The notes under the pieces are model-generated. The model was not told the origin of the DNA, did not search any database, and was given only the letters and a program-made list of their open reading frames with translations. Below are positions 7,844 to 16,807 of a DNA stretch of 33,631 nt, in pieces; position 1 is the first letter of the stretch, and every line of letters starts with the position of its first letter. A program made the translations under genes and the position numbers. Where the stretch lies: positions 1 through 33,631 of the forward strand of contig CALCCA010000134.1 of the NCBI GenBank assembly GCA_937899725.1, given 5' to 3'. The stretch comes from an uncultured Halomicronema sp. Its GTDB lineage: Bacteria; Cyanobacteriota; Cyanobacteriia; Phormidesmidales; Phormidesmidaceae.

Positions 7844-9073
7844 ATGGCCTATAACCTCTTTGAAAATGCCACGATGGCGATCAAAACCCTGGGCGCCAAC
7901 AAGCTCCGCAGTGGCTTGACCATGCTGGGCATTATTATCGGCAATGCTTCTGTGATTGCGATGGTGGCCGCCGGACAGGCGGCCCAGGGCTATGTCACCC
8001 GCCAATTTGAGTCATTGGGAACGAACGTCTTATTTGTCACCCCAGGCGATGCCCAACGCGGGCCCACAGCGGGAGTGAGTCGGGCTGATACCCTCACCCT
8101 GGCGGATGCTGCAGCGATCGCTGCCGAAGTGCTCGCCGTTAGCGAAGTTTCACCAGAAAAAAGCCAGCGTCTGCGGGTGACTCATGGCGCTGCCGAAACC
8201 CAGGCCAATGTGCTGGGTACGGTTCCCGAATATTTAACCGTGCGTCAGGTGACGCTGGCCCAGGGGCGGTTTCTGAGCCCCGTGGATGCTCAGAGCAATT
8301 TGCCGGTGGCGGTTTTAGGGAGTGAAACGGCCCAAACTTTATTTGGCGATCAGGATCCCATTAATCAAGGTATTCGAGTCGATAACGTCAGATTTATGGT
8401 GGTGGGGGTGATGACTCCTCGCGGCTCATCCTTTGGCCAAAACCAGGATGAGACAGTCTATATTCCGATTCAGGTCATGGTTAACCAGATTACGGGTCAG
8501 GGCGTCGGCAAAACTAGCCCGACGGTGCAAACCATTGCCGTGTCGGCCCGCGATGCCACCAGTGCGAGCGCGGCCATCTATCAAATTACGAACCTGCTGC
8601 GGCTGCGCCACGGCCTGTTAACTCAGGAAAACGACTTTACCGTACAAAGTCAGCAAGATTTGCTCGACACGGCGGCCAGCATTACCGACATTTTGATCCT
8701 GGTGCTGGGATTTACTGCCGGGATTTCGCTGCTAGTAGGGGGCATCGGCATCATGAACATCATGCTGGTGTCGGTGAGCGAGCGCACTCAGGAAATTGGC
8801 CTGCGCAAAGCCATTGGCGCGAAGGGGAGCGATATTTCGGCGCAATTCACGATCGAATCGATCATCTTGGCGGTGATTGGGGGTGTGATTGGCTCCAGCT
8901 TAGGCATTGTCTGCATTGTGATTTTGACTCTGACCACTCCTTTAAGTGCAGGTATTAGCCTGTCGGCGATCGCGATTTCATTCACGGTGTCGGGCAGCAC
9001 CGGGCTGATTTTTGGCCTGTTGCCGGCTCGCCGTGCTGCCAACCTTGACCCCATTGTGGCCTTACGGAGCTAA
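7844..9073 (+). CDS. MacB/FtsX-type ABC exporter permease
   Basis: The 409-residue product has the MacB layout. The first transmembrane helix follows the motif NKLRSGLTMLGIIIG (about 20-34), a large periplasmic domain spans about 50-280, and three C-terminal helices follow (about 287-312, 338-365, 375-395). Between the second and third helices is the coupling segment SVSERTQEIGLRKAIGA. It lacks a fused ATPase; that is the next gene, 4 bases downstream. Partnering with the upstream adaptor, it should move a substrate (peptide, lipid, drug or siderophore) outward from the periplasmic side. The adaptor-permease-ATPase order also resembles DevBCA, but the sequence is closer to MacB. Substrate unknown. 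Confidence 0.9.
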   Translation: MAYNLFENATMAIKTLGANKLRSGLTMLGIIIGNASVIAMVAAGQAAQGYVTRQFESLGTNVLFVTPGDAQRGPTAGVSRADTLTLADAAAIAAEVLAVSEVSPEKSQRLRVTHGAAETQANVLGTVPEYLTVRQVTLAQGRFLSPVDAQSNLPVAVLGSETAQTLFGDQDPINQGIRVDNVRFMVVGVMTPRGSSFGQNQDETVYIPIQVMVNQITGQGVGKTSPTVQTIAVSARDATSASAAIYQITNLLRLRHGLLTQENDFTVQSQQDLLDTAASITDILILVLGFTAGISLLVGGIGIMNIMLVSVSERTQEIGLRKAIGAKGSDISAQFTIESIILAVIGGVIGSSLGIVCIVILTLTTPLSAGISLSAIAISFTVSGSTGLIFGLLPARRAANLDPIVALRS

Positions 9074-9077
9074 ACCT

Positions 9078-9791
9078 ATGCCCCTGATTAAACTGCAACA
9101 CATCAGCAAAACCTACGGTGTTGGCGATCTCGAAGTGCACGCGCTGCAAGATGTCAGCCTGAGTATTGACGCCGGCGAGTATTGCGCCATTGTCGGGTCA
9201 TCGGGCTCCGGCAAATCGACTGCGATGAACCTGATCGGCTGCTTAGATCGCCCTTCTCAGGGGCACTATCGCATCGATGGCATTCCGGTCGATACGCTGG
9301 AGGCTGATGCCCTCGCCGACATTCGTAATCGCAAAATTGGCTTTGTGTTTCAGCAGTTTTATCTGCTGCCGCAACTCACCGCAGTCGAAAATGTGATGCT
9401 GCCGATGGTGTATGCCAATGTGCCCCTGCCGCAGCGGCGATCGCGGGCGATTAAGGCCTTACAAAAAGTGGGCTTGGGCAATCGCCTGGAGAATCGCCCC
9501 AATCAACTTTCGGGCGGGCAGCAACAGCGAGTGGCGATCGCGCGGGCCATTGTGAATCGTCCCAAACTGCTGTTGGCTGATGAACCTACCGGCGCGCTCG
9601 ACTCCCAGACCAGCCGGAGCATTTTGGAGATTTTCAAAAATCTCAACCGCGATGGGATGACGTTGGTGATGGTGACCCACGACGAGGCCGTGGCGCAGCA
9701 GTGCGATCGCGTCATTACCTTTCGCGATGGTGAAGTGCTGAGCGATCGCCCGACGGCACCAGTCGCTATCACCCCTGTGAATCAGAGATAA
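9078..9791 (+). CDS. ABC exporter ATP-binding protein (MacB/LolD type)
   Basis: The ATG at 9078 lies 4 bases after the permease stop; a longer frame overlapping the permease is not used. The 237-residue ATPase has Walker A GSSGSGKST (about 40-48), Q-loop FVFQQFYLLPQLTAVENV, signature LSGGQQQRVAIARAI, Walker B LLLADEPTGALDS and switch His in MVTHDE. This is the LolD/MacB/FtsE subfamily, which powers FtsX-fold permeases by mechanotransmission rather than by translocating substrate through the membrane. It is clearly co-transcribed with the permease. A long palindrome 45 bases downstream ends the unit. Confidence 0.95.
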   Translation: MPLIKLQHISKTYGVGDLEVHALQDVSLSIDAGEYCAIVGSSGSGKSTAMNLIGCLDRPSQGHYRIDGIPVDTLEADALADIRNRKIGFVFQQFYLLPQLTAVENVMLPMVYANVPLPQRRSRAIKALQKVGLGNRLENRPNQLSGGQQQRVAIARAIVNRPKLLLADEPTGALDSQTSRSILEIFKNLNRDGMTLVMVTHDEAVAQQCDRVITFRDGEVLSDRPTAPVAITPVNQR

Positions 9792-10216
9792 GGGATCTGC
9801 GCTTAAATAACATCCCATTTGTGGAAACGTTTTTTGTAGGGGTTTGGCATGCCAAACCCCTACGATCGGTACGTTATTTTCAAGCCAATCCCTAAGCATC
9901 CGTTTTGTTCACTGGGCGAGGGCGGCACGGCAGCGCTGGCTTTGCATCGACCACTGGGAGCCAGCGATTTGTTTAGAACAAAGCTACTATTGGGTGGCAG
10001 GTGTGACAACGTTGCGCTGGCTACTGGGCAGGACTGGGTTAACCTTGGCGATCGCTCGCTAGATTTAGCGTTCTGAGAATGCTGCTAACGCTCCTGGTGG
10101 ATGTTTTGCCCAAATCTCAAGCTGCTTTTAACCCGCTTGACTGCTAGTCTTGTGGCAGCATAACCCCGGTGGGTAGTCTGACCGCCGCAGTTACCCCATT
10201 GATGGAGTTCCAGAGC
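9792..10216. other. Intergenic region after the exporter genes
   Basis: Apart from the 28-bp palindrome I see nothing definite. Frames starting near 9844 begin inside the palindrome and resemble nothing known. The last part is the leader of the HAS-barrel-like gene. Confidence 0.4.
9836..9863. repeat. 28-bp perfect palindrome
   Basis: GTAGGGGTTTGGCA (9836-9849) is followed without any spacer by its exact reverse complement (9850-9863). A T-run precedes it but none follows on either strand, so it is not a classical terminator. It resembles short palindromes dispersed in cyanobacterial genomes. It follows the exporter genes and may still end or stabilise that mRNA. Confidence 0.8.
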
Positions 10217-10852
10217 ATGATGGATTTTTTGGATCGCGTCGAAACCTCGCAGCGCATTGGCAAAGTGGTGAAGTCGAATTCTCACTGCGACTACGTCATT
10301 CAGGTGGACGACAGCCATGATGTGGTGACGCCGCCGCAACCCGGCGACTATGGCTTTGGTCGCTTCGTCGCGCTAGAAGATGGCGATCGCCACTGGGCTG
10401 TGGGGCTGATTTATAACTCGCAGCTGGTCAATCCGATGTTTCTCAATAACGGGCCGCGGCTGTCGAGCGAGCCAGATCCGATCTTCACCCCCGACCTGAT
10501 TAGCGAAACCCGCACGCTGCTGGGTGTGGTGCTGGTCGGCAGTTTGGAGAATGAGGGCGATCGCGTCTACGGTCAGCACGGCATTCCTAAAGAAGTGGTG
10601 CCTGTCAACACCGATGTCTACAGCCTGGATACCGAAACGGTGCACCACTTTCACTGCAGCGCTGACGGTCAGCCTCAGTTTCGCTATTACAGCCATTTAC
10701 TACGCTCTGGCGGCTTCTTTGCCGCTCAGTTGACGCAGCAGGTGCTAGCCGAATTGATTGACAGCAACCTGTTTGTCGGGGCTGACCAGCGAGCCTTGAC
10801 GGTGCTGTGCAAAGAACTTTCCTGGAAAAATACGATGGGGGCGATGCGTTAA
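10217..10852 (+). CDS. Conserved cyanobacterial protein with probable HAS-barrel domain
   Basis: I start at the ATG at 10217 (MMDFLDRVETSQRIG), with GGAG 9 bases upstream, rather than at an in-frame upstream codon. The 211-residue product opens with a beta-rich segment (IGKVVKSNSHCDYVIQVDD, PPQPGDYGFGRFVALE, HWAVGLIYNSQL) resembling the HAS barrel of HerA-type ATPases and ATP synthase subunits. The second half is mixed alpha/beta, without a P-loop. I recall similar stand-alone proteins in cyanobacteria, but no function. It could be a partner of a HerA-like ATPase coded elsewhere. Domain assignment is tentative; that it is a real gene is fairly sure. Confidence 0.7.
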   Translation: MMDFLDRVETSQRIGKVVKSNSHCDYVIQVDDSHDVVTPPQPGDYGFGRFVALEDGDRHWAVGLIYNSQLVNPMFLNNGPRLSSEPDPIFTPDLISETRTLLGVVLVGSLENEGDRVYGQHGIPKEVVPVNTDVYSLDTETVHHFHCSADGQPQFRYYSHLLRSGGFFAAQLTQQVLAELIDSNLFVGADQRALTVLCKELSWKNTMGAMR

Positions 10853-10917
10853 CAGCCTAGATAAGTCGGTAGCCATCAATCAACATGGCTGGGGGTTTGT
10901 TGTGGCAATGGCCCAAC

Positions 10918-10942
10918 GCACCGCCAAAGATGGCTTTGGTGC
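10918..10942 (+). other. Imperfect hairpin after the HAS-barrel-like gene
   Basis: GCACCGCCAAAG can pair with CTTTGGTGC around ATGG, with a bulge of a few bases. It is not followed by a T-run. Confidence 0.3.
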
Positions 10943-11288
10943 GCAGGCTAGGCGATGCAACACCCACGATAATTAAGGCTGTCTACTGACCGTACGAATT
11001 TCCAGTGTCGCGACTGCGCCGGTCACTGGCGCTAATTGGCTGTCGATGCCAGCCTGCAGCCGGGCAACGGCATTTACGGATGGTTCAATGTAGCGCTGCT
11101 ATTGTACTTCCTGGCTCTATCGCCGCTTGAGAGAGCAACAGACGTCCCAAGCTCTGAAAAGGTTTCCTATGGGTTCTTACTGTCGATACGGAACCCTGTT
11201 CTGATACCGAGTAATTTTTCTATACTGAGAGTGTGAACGGGGCGCAAAATTGCTCAATACACTGTCAAGTGAGAGTTTTGCTCCCAAT

Positions 11289-11322
11289 AAAAAACCGACA
11301 GGACTCCCGTGTGTCTGTCGGT
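11289..11322 (-). terminator. Strong Rho-independent terminator on the minus strand
   Basis: Read on the minus strand, ACCGACAG (11322-11315) pairs with CTGTCGGT (11301-11294) around a 13-base loop and runs directly into six T residues (11294-11289). No T-run follows on the plus strand. No minus-strand gene lies upstream of it (11323-14086 is purL and its leader), so the transcript it ends is unidentified. Confidence 0.75.
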
Positions 11323-11429
11323 CTGTGTGTGTTCCCTGTAGATGACTCGGCTAGAGTTGAGTCAATATCAGTATGTTCAACTAAGTAGTTTTATCCAAGG
11401 ATCTCTGTCACCCGACAAAGTGAGAGTGA

Positions 11430-11466
11430 TCACACCAATTCTCCAGATAAGTCAAGGTTGGTGTGA
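11430..11466 (+). other. Stem-loop in the purL leader
   Basis: TCACACCAA (11430-11438) and TTGGTGTGA (11458-11466) are perfect arms around a 19-base loop. Further short stems follow: GCAGGG with CCCTGC near 11476-11496, and the palindrome CTGCTAGCAG. This could be a regulatory leader of purL or, read the other way, part of a small RNA. It is not a riboswitch class I recognise. Confidence 0.5.
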
Positions 11467-11575
11467 CCCATTTATGCAGGGGGAGTCCTACCCTGCCAGG
11501 GCGCTGCTAGCAGACCTGCTTTTACCCTGGAAATGGGCGGTAAAATAGGGCGGATTCTCAAGTTGGATACCCTGA

Positions 11576-13921
11576 ATGGCTGCACCTTTTTCCCCCGATG
11601 AGATTGCTTCAGAGGGCATCAAACCGGACGAGTACGAAGAGATTGTCAGACGACTGGGTCGTCACCCCAATCGGGCTGAGTTGGGCATGTTTGGGGTGAT
11701 GTGGTCAGAGCATTGCTGCTACAAAAACTCGCGACCGCTGCTGGGTCAGTTTCCGACGACGGGCGATCGCGTGCTGGTTGGCCCCGGCGAAAATGCCGGT
11801 GTGATTGACGCGGGCGATGGTCTGCGGGTGGCTTTTAAGATTGAATCGCACAATCATCCGTCGGCGATCGAGCCGTTTCAAGGAGCAGCGACCGGGGTCG
11901 GCGGCATATTGCGTGACATTTTTACGATGGGGGCGCGACCGATCGCCGTGCTGAACGCGCTGCGCTTTGGTGATTTGCAAGATGCGCGTACGCGGCGCAT
12001 TTTTAGCGGGGTGGTGTCGGGCATTGCCCACTATGGCAACTGTTTTGGTGTGCCCAACGTCGGCGGTGAAATTTATTTTGACCCGGCCTATGCGGGCAAT
12101 CCCCTCGTTAATGCGATGGCGATCGGCCTGATGGAAACGCCGGATATTGTGAAATCGGGCGCGTCGGGCATTGGTAACCCGGTGCTGTATGTGGGCTCGA
12201 CCACGGGCCGTGACGGCATGGGTGGGGCTAGCTTTGCCAGTGCCGAACTCAGCGATGCGTCTCAGGACGATCGCCCGGCGGTGCAGGTGGGTGACCCCTT
12301 TCTCGAAAAATCGTTGGTGGAAGCTTGTTTAGAGGCATTCAAAACCGGCGCGGTGGTGGCCGCTCAAGATATGGGGGCGGCGGGCATCACCTGCTCGACT
12401 TCAGAAATGGCGGCCAATGGCGGCGTGGGCGTCGATGTGGATCTCGACAAAGTGCCCAGCCGGGAAACGGGCATGGTGCCCTATGAATATCTGCTGTCAG
12501 AGTCGCAAGAACGCATGCTGTTTGTGGCGCATCAGGGGCGTGAGCAGGAGCTAATTGAGATTTTTGAACGCTGGGGACTGCATGCTGTGGTTGTGGGTGA
12601 GGTGATTGCCGAACCCATTGTGCGCATCCGCTTTCACGGCGAGATTGCGGCTGAGATTCCGGCGAATGCGCTGGCGGATGACACCCCCCTATATCACCGG
12701 CAACGGATGGCTGAGCTGCCCGACTATGTAAAGACGGCGCGGCAGTGGTCAGAGGCTGATTTGCCGTCGTGCGATCGCACCGGGCTGCACTGGAGCGACA
12801 TGCCACAATCCTGGACAGCAGTGCTCAAGACCCTGTTGGACAGTCCTAGCATTGCTTCCAAGCGTTGGGTCTATCGGCAATATGACCAACAAGTGCAGAA
12901 CAACACCGTGCAGCTGCCCGGTGGCGCGGATGCGGCAGTGATCCGCCTGCGGCCGCAGACGGGCGATCAGGCTCAGGCGTTTGTGAATACGCGCAAGGGG
13001 TTAGCCGCCACGGTCGATTGCAATGGTCGTCACGTGTATCTCGATCCTTACGAAGGGGCCAAGGGGGCGATCGCCGAGGCGGCGCGTAACCTCAGCTGTG
13101 TCGGGGCTGAACCCGTCGCCGTGACGGATAATTTGAATTTTGGCAGTCCGGAAAAGCCAGTGGGCTACTGGCAATTAGCGGAGGCGACCCGTGGCCTGGC
13201 CGATGGCTGCCGCGATTTTGCGACGCCCGTCACGGGGGGCAACGTCTCGCTCTATAACGAGACTCTCGACAGTGATGGCAACCCCACGCCAATTTATCCC
13301 ACGCCAGTAGTCGGTATGGTGGGGCTGCTCGCAGACGTCACCCAGGCTTGCGGTCAGGGCTGGCGACAGGCGGGCGACACGATCTATCTGCTCGGCTTGG
13401 GGCTGACGGAGGCGGTGGCGGCACCCGATCTCGTCACGCTGGGCGGGTCGGAATATTTAGCGGTGCTCCATGGCACAGTGGCAGGACGACCCCCGCGCAT
13501 TGAGGTGGAGCGAGAACAGCAAGTGCAGGCGGCTTGTCGTCACGGCATTCACCAGGGGTGGATTCAGTCGGCCCACGACTCTGCGGAGGGGGGCTTGGCT
13601 GTGGCCCTGGCAGAATCTTGCATCAGCGGTCAGGCGGGGGCGCAAATTGAGGGGGCGATCGCGGCTGACTCTATCCGTTGGGATCGGCTCTTGTTTGGTG
13701 AAGGCGGCGCGCGCATTATTGTTTCCGTCGCGCCGGAGGCGATCGCCGACTGGGAAGCCTACCTGGCCGAAAATCTGGCAGGCAACTGGCAAGCAATCGG
13801 CACGGTGGGCGAGGCGGACAGTCCGCTCCAAGTGGTCATCGATGAGCACACGATAATTGACGCGGATTTATCTGACATCACGTCAGTGTGGGCAACCGCG
13901 ATCGAGCGCCGCTTAGAATAA
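11576..13921 (+). CDS. purL: Phosphoribosylformylglycinamidine synthase subunit PurL
   Basis: The 781-residue product is the small-type PurL, the ATP-dependent subunit that converts formylglycinamide ribotide to its amidine in step four of purine synthesis. It works with PurQ (glutaminase) and PurS, which are not in the window. Diagnostic motifs are [18 protein letters not shown] near the N-terminus, [19 protein letters not shown], the sites [15 protein letters not shown] and [10 protein letters not shown], and, in the second half, [11 protein letters not shown] and [15 protein letters not shown]. Length is normal for the family. It has its own long leader and appears to be transcribed alone. 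The ribosome site is weak. Confidence 0.97.
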   Translation: MAAPFSPDEIASEGIKPDEYEEIVRRLGRHPNRAELGMFGVMWSEHCCYKNSRPLLGQFPTTGDRVLVGPGENAGVIDAGDGLRVAFKIESHNHPSAIEPFQGAATGVGGILRDIFTMGARPIAVLNALRFGDLQDARTRRIFSGVVSGIAHYGNCFGVPNVGGEIYFDPAYAGNPLVNAMAIGLMETPDIVKSGASGIGNPVLYVGSTTGRDGMGGASFASAELSDASQDDRPAVQVGDPFLEKSLVEACLEAFKTGAVVAAQDMGAAGITCSTSEMAANGGVGVDVDLDKVPSRETGMVPYEYLLSESQERMLFVAHQGREQELIEIFERWGLHAVVVGEVIAEPIVRIRFHGEIAAEIPANALADDTPLYHRQRMAELPDYVKTARQWSEADLPSCDRTGLHWSDMPQSWTAVLKTLLDSPSIASKRWVYRQYDQQVQNNTVQLPGGADAAVIRLRPQTGDQAQAFVNTRKGLAATVDCNGRHVYLDPYEGAKGAIAEAARNLSCVGAEPVAVTDNLNFGSPEKPVGYWQLAEATRGLADGCRDFATPVTGGNVSLYNETLDSDGNPTPIYPTPVVGMVGLLADVTQACGQGWRQAGDTIYLLGLGLTEAVAAPDLVTLGGSEYLAVLHGTVAGRPPRIEVEREQQVQAACRHGIHQGWIQSAHDSAEGGLAVALAESCISGQAGAQIEGAIAADSIRWDRLLFGEGGARIIVSVAPEAIADWEAYLAENLAGNWQAIGTVGEADSPLQVVIDEHTIIDADLSDITSVWATAIERRLE

Positions 13922-13946
13922 TCCAAAATAAAAAATACGCCATCTG

Positions 13947-14011
13947 AAGAACCCGGTTTCTGGAAACAGGTCAACAGTCTAGGGCAAGTTTTTCCTAGAA
14001 ACCGGGTTCTT
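13947..14011. repeat. 15-bp inverted repeat (dispersed cyanobacterial palindrome)
   Basis: AAGAACCCGGTTTCT (13947-13961) and AGAAACCGGGTTCTT (13997-14011) are perfect reverse complements separated by 35 bases. From memory, this word pair is frequent in intergenic DNA of filamentous cyanobacteria. It lies just after purL and may serve as its transcript end, but it lacks a T-tract. Confidence 0.75.
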
Positions 14012-14029
14012 GGCTAGGTGATTTCTTGG

Positions 14030-14050
14030 CATCATCTACAACAGATGATG
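14030..14050 (-). other. Small perfect hairpin downstream of the NTF2-like gene
   Basis: CATCATCT and AGATGATG pair around ACAAC. It sits 37 bases beyond the stop of the minus-strand gene ending at 14087. No T-run follows, so a terminator role is uncertain. Confidence 0.4.
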
Positions 14051-14086
14051 TGAGTCGACTGTCGCAACAGGAGTTGTCAGCAGGTA

Positions 14087-14866
14087 TTATTCTTCAACGC
14101 TGAGGCGGCGGGTGTCGATGAAGATGCCATCATCGCTGATCAAGACGGCAGAAACCCAGCGCTGATCAGGCTTGTCGGAGGCGGTACCAATTTTAAACAG
14201 GCCGCCCGCCGATAAGGCTTCGAGGTTAAGCGGGCGGGGCGTTAAAAAGTCTTCAGCAGTCACGCCTTCGTTGACGGCGACCCCCAGCAGCAGGCGATCG
14301 CCCAGTGGCTCTGCCACAATGGCGTCAAAGCTAAATGCCTCGCCCGGTGCGACCGTTTCGGCCAGTCTGACATCGACTGTCGGGGGCATGGTGCCTGACA
14401 TCAGTTGGGTTTGCTCTGACAAAATGGTTTGGGCCACAACTTGTCCGCCCGCATAGTTTTGGCGTGATTCCACCGTCGAGGTCAGGGCTAGGTCACGCCC
14501 GTCGATTGATTGCGTACCCGTGATGGTGGTGAGCGTTTCTGCGACCAAGATATCGCCGTTTGTTTCCCAAGAGAGCAGCTCAACATCGTAGGCCAGGGTC
14601 GAATACTGCGCCCAAAATTCACTGAGGGTCGTCTGATATTGGTCACGCGTAAAGTCATCTGGCCCGATGAAGTCACTGCCATAAAGGGCCATGAGCTGCT
14701 CAATATTTTGGGCATTGGCCGCTGCCTCAATGGCTGCGATTGCGCTCGTGAGTTCGGCGGGGGCGGTCTCAGCGGTCTCAGCTTGGGCTGACCCCGATAG
14801 GCTCAAACTGCCCAGCAAAGCACTCGCGCAAGCGACAGAAACGACCGATTTTTTGAACCCAATCAT
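14087..14866 (-). CDS. Secreted NTF2/SnoaL-like protein
   Basis: The 259-residue product has a clean signal peptide (MIGFKKSVVSVACASALLG..., cut probably after AQA at 29). The next ~120 residues (SAIAAIEAAANAQNIEQLMALYGSDFIGPDDFTRDQYQTTLSEFWAQYSTLAYDV...) follow the NTF2/SnoaL alpha+beta pattern, a cone-shaped fold that often binds small ligands. A second beta-rich half (about 165-259) is unassigned. It is exported to the periplasm, probably soluble. It stands alone between the convergent purL and a divergent gene-free stretch. Similar proteins occur in cyanobacteria without known function. Confidence 0.75.
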   Translation of the reverse strand: MIGFKKSVVSVACASALLGSLSLSGSAQAETAETAPAELTSAIAAIEAAANAQNIEQLMALYGSDFIGPDDFTRDQYQTTLSEFWAQYSTLAYDVELLSWETNGDILVAETLTTITGTQSIDGRDLALTSTVESRQNYAGGQVVAQTILSEQTQLMSGTMPPTVDVRLAETVAPGEAFSFDAIVAEPLGDRLLLGVAVNEGVTAEDFLTPRPLNLEALSAGGLFKIGTASDKPDQRWVSAVLISDDGIFIDTRRLSVEE

Positions 14867-15302
14867 CGACAGTACTCAACGTCTCGTTTTCGCCTCTTAC
14901 CTTAGCGCGGAATGGTAAGGCCAGTGGTTAACCAGTAGACAGTCAGTGAGCCGTCGTTATGCCGATTCTCCGGGATCAGACTCCGAAGGCAAGCTTGGCA
15001 GTGCAAGGGAGATCAGGGGCAAGGGGGCAGATTTATCGTGTTGTTTTAGAGCCTCAGCATGATGGGGCGATCAGGAGCAACAGCACATGGTTAGCTGATT
15101 TACAGACAGCTTGAAGGTTGCGGCGTGAACTTCGTTGAACGATGCAGACTCGCCTGCCGTGGCAAACGTGACGCCACCATGCCAGTGCGCCTGCTCCCTG
15201 GCCCTCTGGCCCCTTGCCCAAGACAAGGTGAGCCGCAGTCTCCTAGCCATCGAGCCATTTTGCGAACACGGTACAATAAGCACCTAGCGAATTTACGAAG
15301 CG
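14867..15302. other. Intergenic region, nothing recognised
   Basis: About 435 bases between divergent genes. I see no family resemblance in the short frames, no RNA gene and no strong repeat. It must hold the promoters for both neighbours. Confidence 0.4.
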
Positions 15303-15611
15303 ATGACGCAGCAACTCAAGCAAGAACTGGCGTCCATGATCGGCCCCGCCGAGTGGCAAACGCTATTGCCCCATGCGGCCCGCGACAGCGTTGTGTTGGT
15401 CAACCCTGGTTTAGACCTGGCGGATGTGGGTGTCGCTGTCGCCACCGACAACGTCAGTTCTGTGCAGCGGTGGATCAGTGAAGCGTTGATTACGAAGCCC
15501 ACGGTTGAGCAATTGGAATATTGGGAGCGCGATCGCAGTCGGGAGTTTCAAGCCTTAATTGTGCAGCCCTATGTGCTGATTCAAGGCACTGAGAGCGATG
15601 ATGCCGTCTAA
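15303..15611 (+). CDS. DUF2288 family protein
   Basis: A small soluble protein of 102 residues whose sequence (SMIGPAEWQTLLPHAARDSVVLVNPGLDLADVGVAVATDNVSSVQRWISEALI followed by QPYVLIQ) matches the DUF2288 family of cyanobacteria and proteobacteria. The family has no established function. There is no signal peptide or membrane helix. It lies 87 bases before homogentisate phytyltransferase on the same strand and may be co-transcribed with it, though nothing links the functions. Confidence 0.85.
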   Translation: MTQQLKQELASMIGPAEWQTLLPHAARDSVVLVNPGLDLADVGVAVATDNVSSVQRWISEALITKPTVEQLEYWERDRSREFQALIVQPYVLIQGTESDDAV

Positions 15612-15698
15612 CCGCAGCAAAGCTCGCATTTCCTTTCGTTTTGATCGGCACACGGCCCGATAAGCTGAAATAAATCTCGTTACGAGCGCACTATCCCT

Positions 15699-16688
15699 AT
15701 GGGTCATCGCGTGTCTTCGCAGGCCAAACCAGTTCGGCGACTGAGTTTCTTTCGCACGCCGCGGCCCTGGCTGGCTGCCTTCTGGAAGTTTTCTCGCCCC
15801 CATACGATTATTGGCACCAGCCTCAGTGTGATTGGGGTCTTTGTTATCGCTTGGACGGTGATGCCAGAGGGGGCACTGACGCCAACTCTGACTCTGTTTT
15901 CGCTGCTGCTGCCGTTGATTGCCTGCCTGGCGGGCAACGTTTATATCGTTGGGCTAAATCAGATCGAAGACGTCGAGATCGATCGCATCAACAAGCCGAG
16001 CTTGCCGATTGCCTCGGGTGAGTTTTCGCGCCAAGATGGCTGGGGCATTGTGCTGTTAGCTGGGGCGCTGAGCGTTTTTCTGGCGGTGTTGGGGGGCTGG
16101 TGGTTGCTGACGACGGTGCTGCTGAGCTTGATCATCGGTACTGCCTATTCTATGCCGCCGATTCGCCTCAAGCGGTTTCCCTTCTGGGCTTCGACCTGCA
16201 TTTTGACGGTGCGCGGTGCTGTGGTAAACCTGGGGCTGTTTTTGCACTACCGGGGCCAGCTGGGGTTGCCGCTGGGCATTCCAGGCAAGATGTGGGCGCT
16301 GGCCGCCTTTGTGGTGGTTTTCAGTATCGTGATTGCGATCTTCAAAGACATTCCTGATCTAGAGGGCGATCGTCGCTACAACATCACCACGTTTACCGTG
16401 CGGTTGGGGCAGACGCGCGTGTATGAGATGGCGCGGTTGATTTTGAGCCTGTGCTATCTCGGCATGATCGCCGCGACGCCTTGGATAGAAGGAGTGAACT
16501 GGCTGTTTGTGCTAATCACCCACGGGGCGCTATTGGGCCTGTTTTGGTGGCGTAGCTATCGCGTCGCCATGCCTAATCAGGCAGCGCCGGCCACGACGTC
16601 CATGTCTTTCCCGGACTTTTATCAGTTCATCTGGAAGCTCTTTTTTCTGGAATACATTTTGTACCCGATCGCCTGCCTGTTGGGTTGA
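15699..16688 (+). CDS. hpt: Homogentisate phytyltransferase
   Basis: The 329-residue integral membrane protein is a UbiA-superfamily prenyltransferase with about eight or nine helices. The two Mg-diphosphate-binding motifs are present: NQIEDVEID (about 87-95, with DRINKPSLPIASG after it) and KDIPDLEGD (about 216-224, then RRYNITTFTVRLGQ). The second motif with its ITTF tail and the WKFSRPHTIIGT entry are typical of the plant VTE2/cyanobacterial Slr1736 group. It attaches the phytyl chain to homogentisate, the committed step of tocopherol synthesis, at the inner or thylakoid membrane. The next pathway enzymes are not in the window. Confidence 0.93.
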   Translation: MGHRVSSQAKPVRRLSFFRTPRPWLAAFWKFSRPHTIIGTSLSVIGVFVIAWTVMPEGALTPTLTLFSLLLPLIACLAGNVYIVGLNQIEDVEIDRINKPSLPIASGEFSRQDGWGIVLLAGALSVFLAVLGGWWLLTTVLLSLIIGTAYSMPPIRLKRFPFWASTCILTVRGAVVNLGLFLHYRGQLGLPLGIPGKMWALAAFVVVFSIVIAIFKDIPDLEGDRRYNITTFTVRLGQTRVYEMARLILSLCYLGMIAATPWIEGVNWLFVLITHGALLGLFWWRSYRVAMPNQAAPATTSMSFPDFYQFIWKLFFLEYILYPIACLLG

Positions 16689-16807
16689 GGCGGAAACGCT
16701 GTCCTCGTTGCTGGCGGCCAGCTCAAACTTATGGTCTGTGGGCATTGCCCACCCTCCGGCTCCGGCATGTCCTTAATGTTGCCTGCCGACTCCCGCATTC
16801 CGCTGTC

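Larger units (their letters stand above)
10853..11575. other. Long intergenic region upstream of purL, structured, no protein gene
   Basis: This 723-base gap holds the hairpin at 10918-10942, a strong minus-strand terminator (11289-11322) and a series of stem-loops on the purL side (11405-11520). Frames at 11036-11236 and 11342-11548 resemble nothing known. The combination suggests a non-coding RNA on the minus strand, a structured purL leader, or both. Confidence 0.55.

Noticed and set aside
9844-10076. Plus-strand frames of about 70 codons
   Set aside because: Both begin inside the 28-bp palindrome and resemble nothing known.
11036-11548. Small plus-strand frames upstream of purL
   Set aside because: They lack ribosome sites and domains. 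The second covers the structured purL leader.
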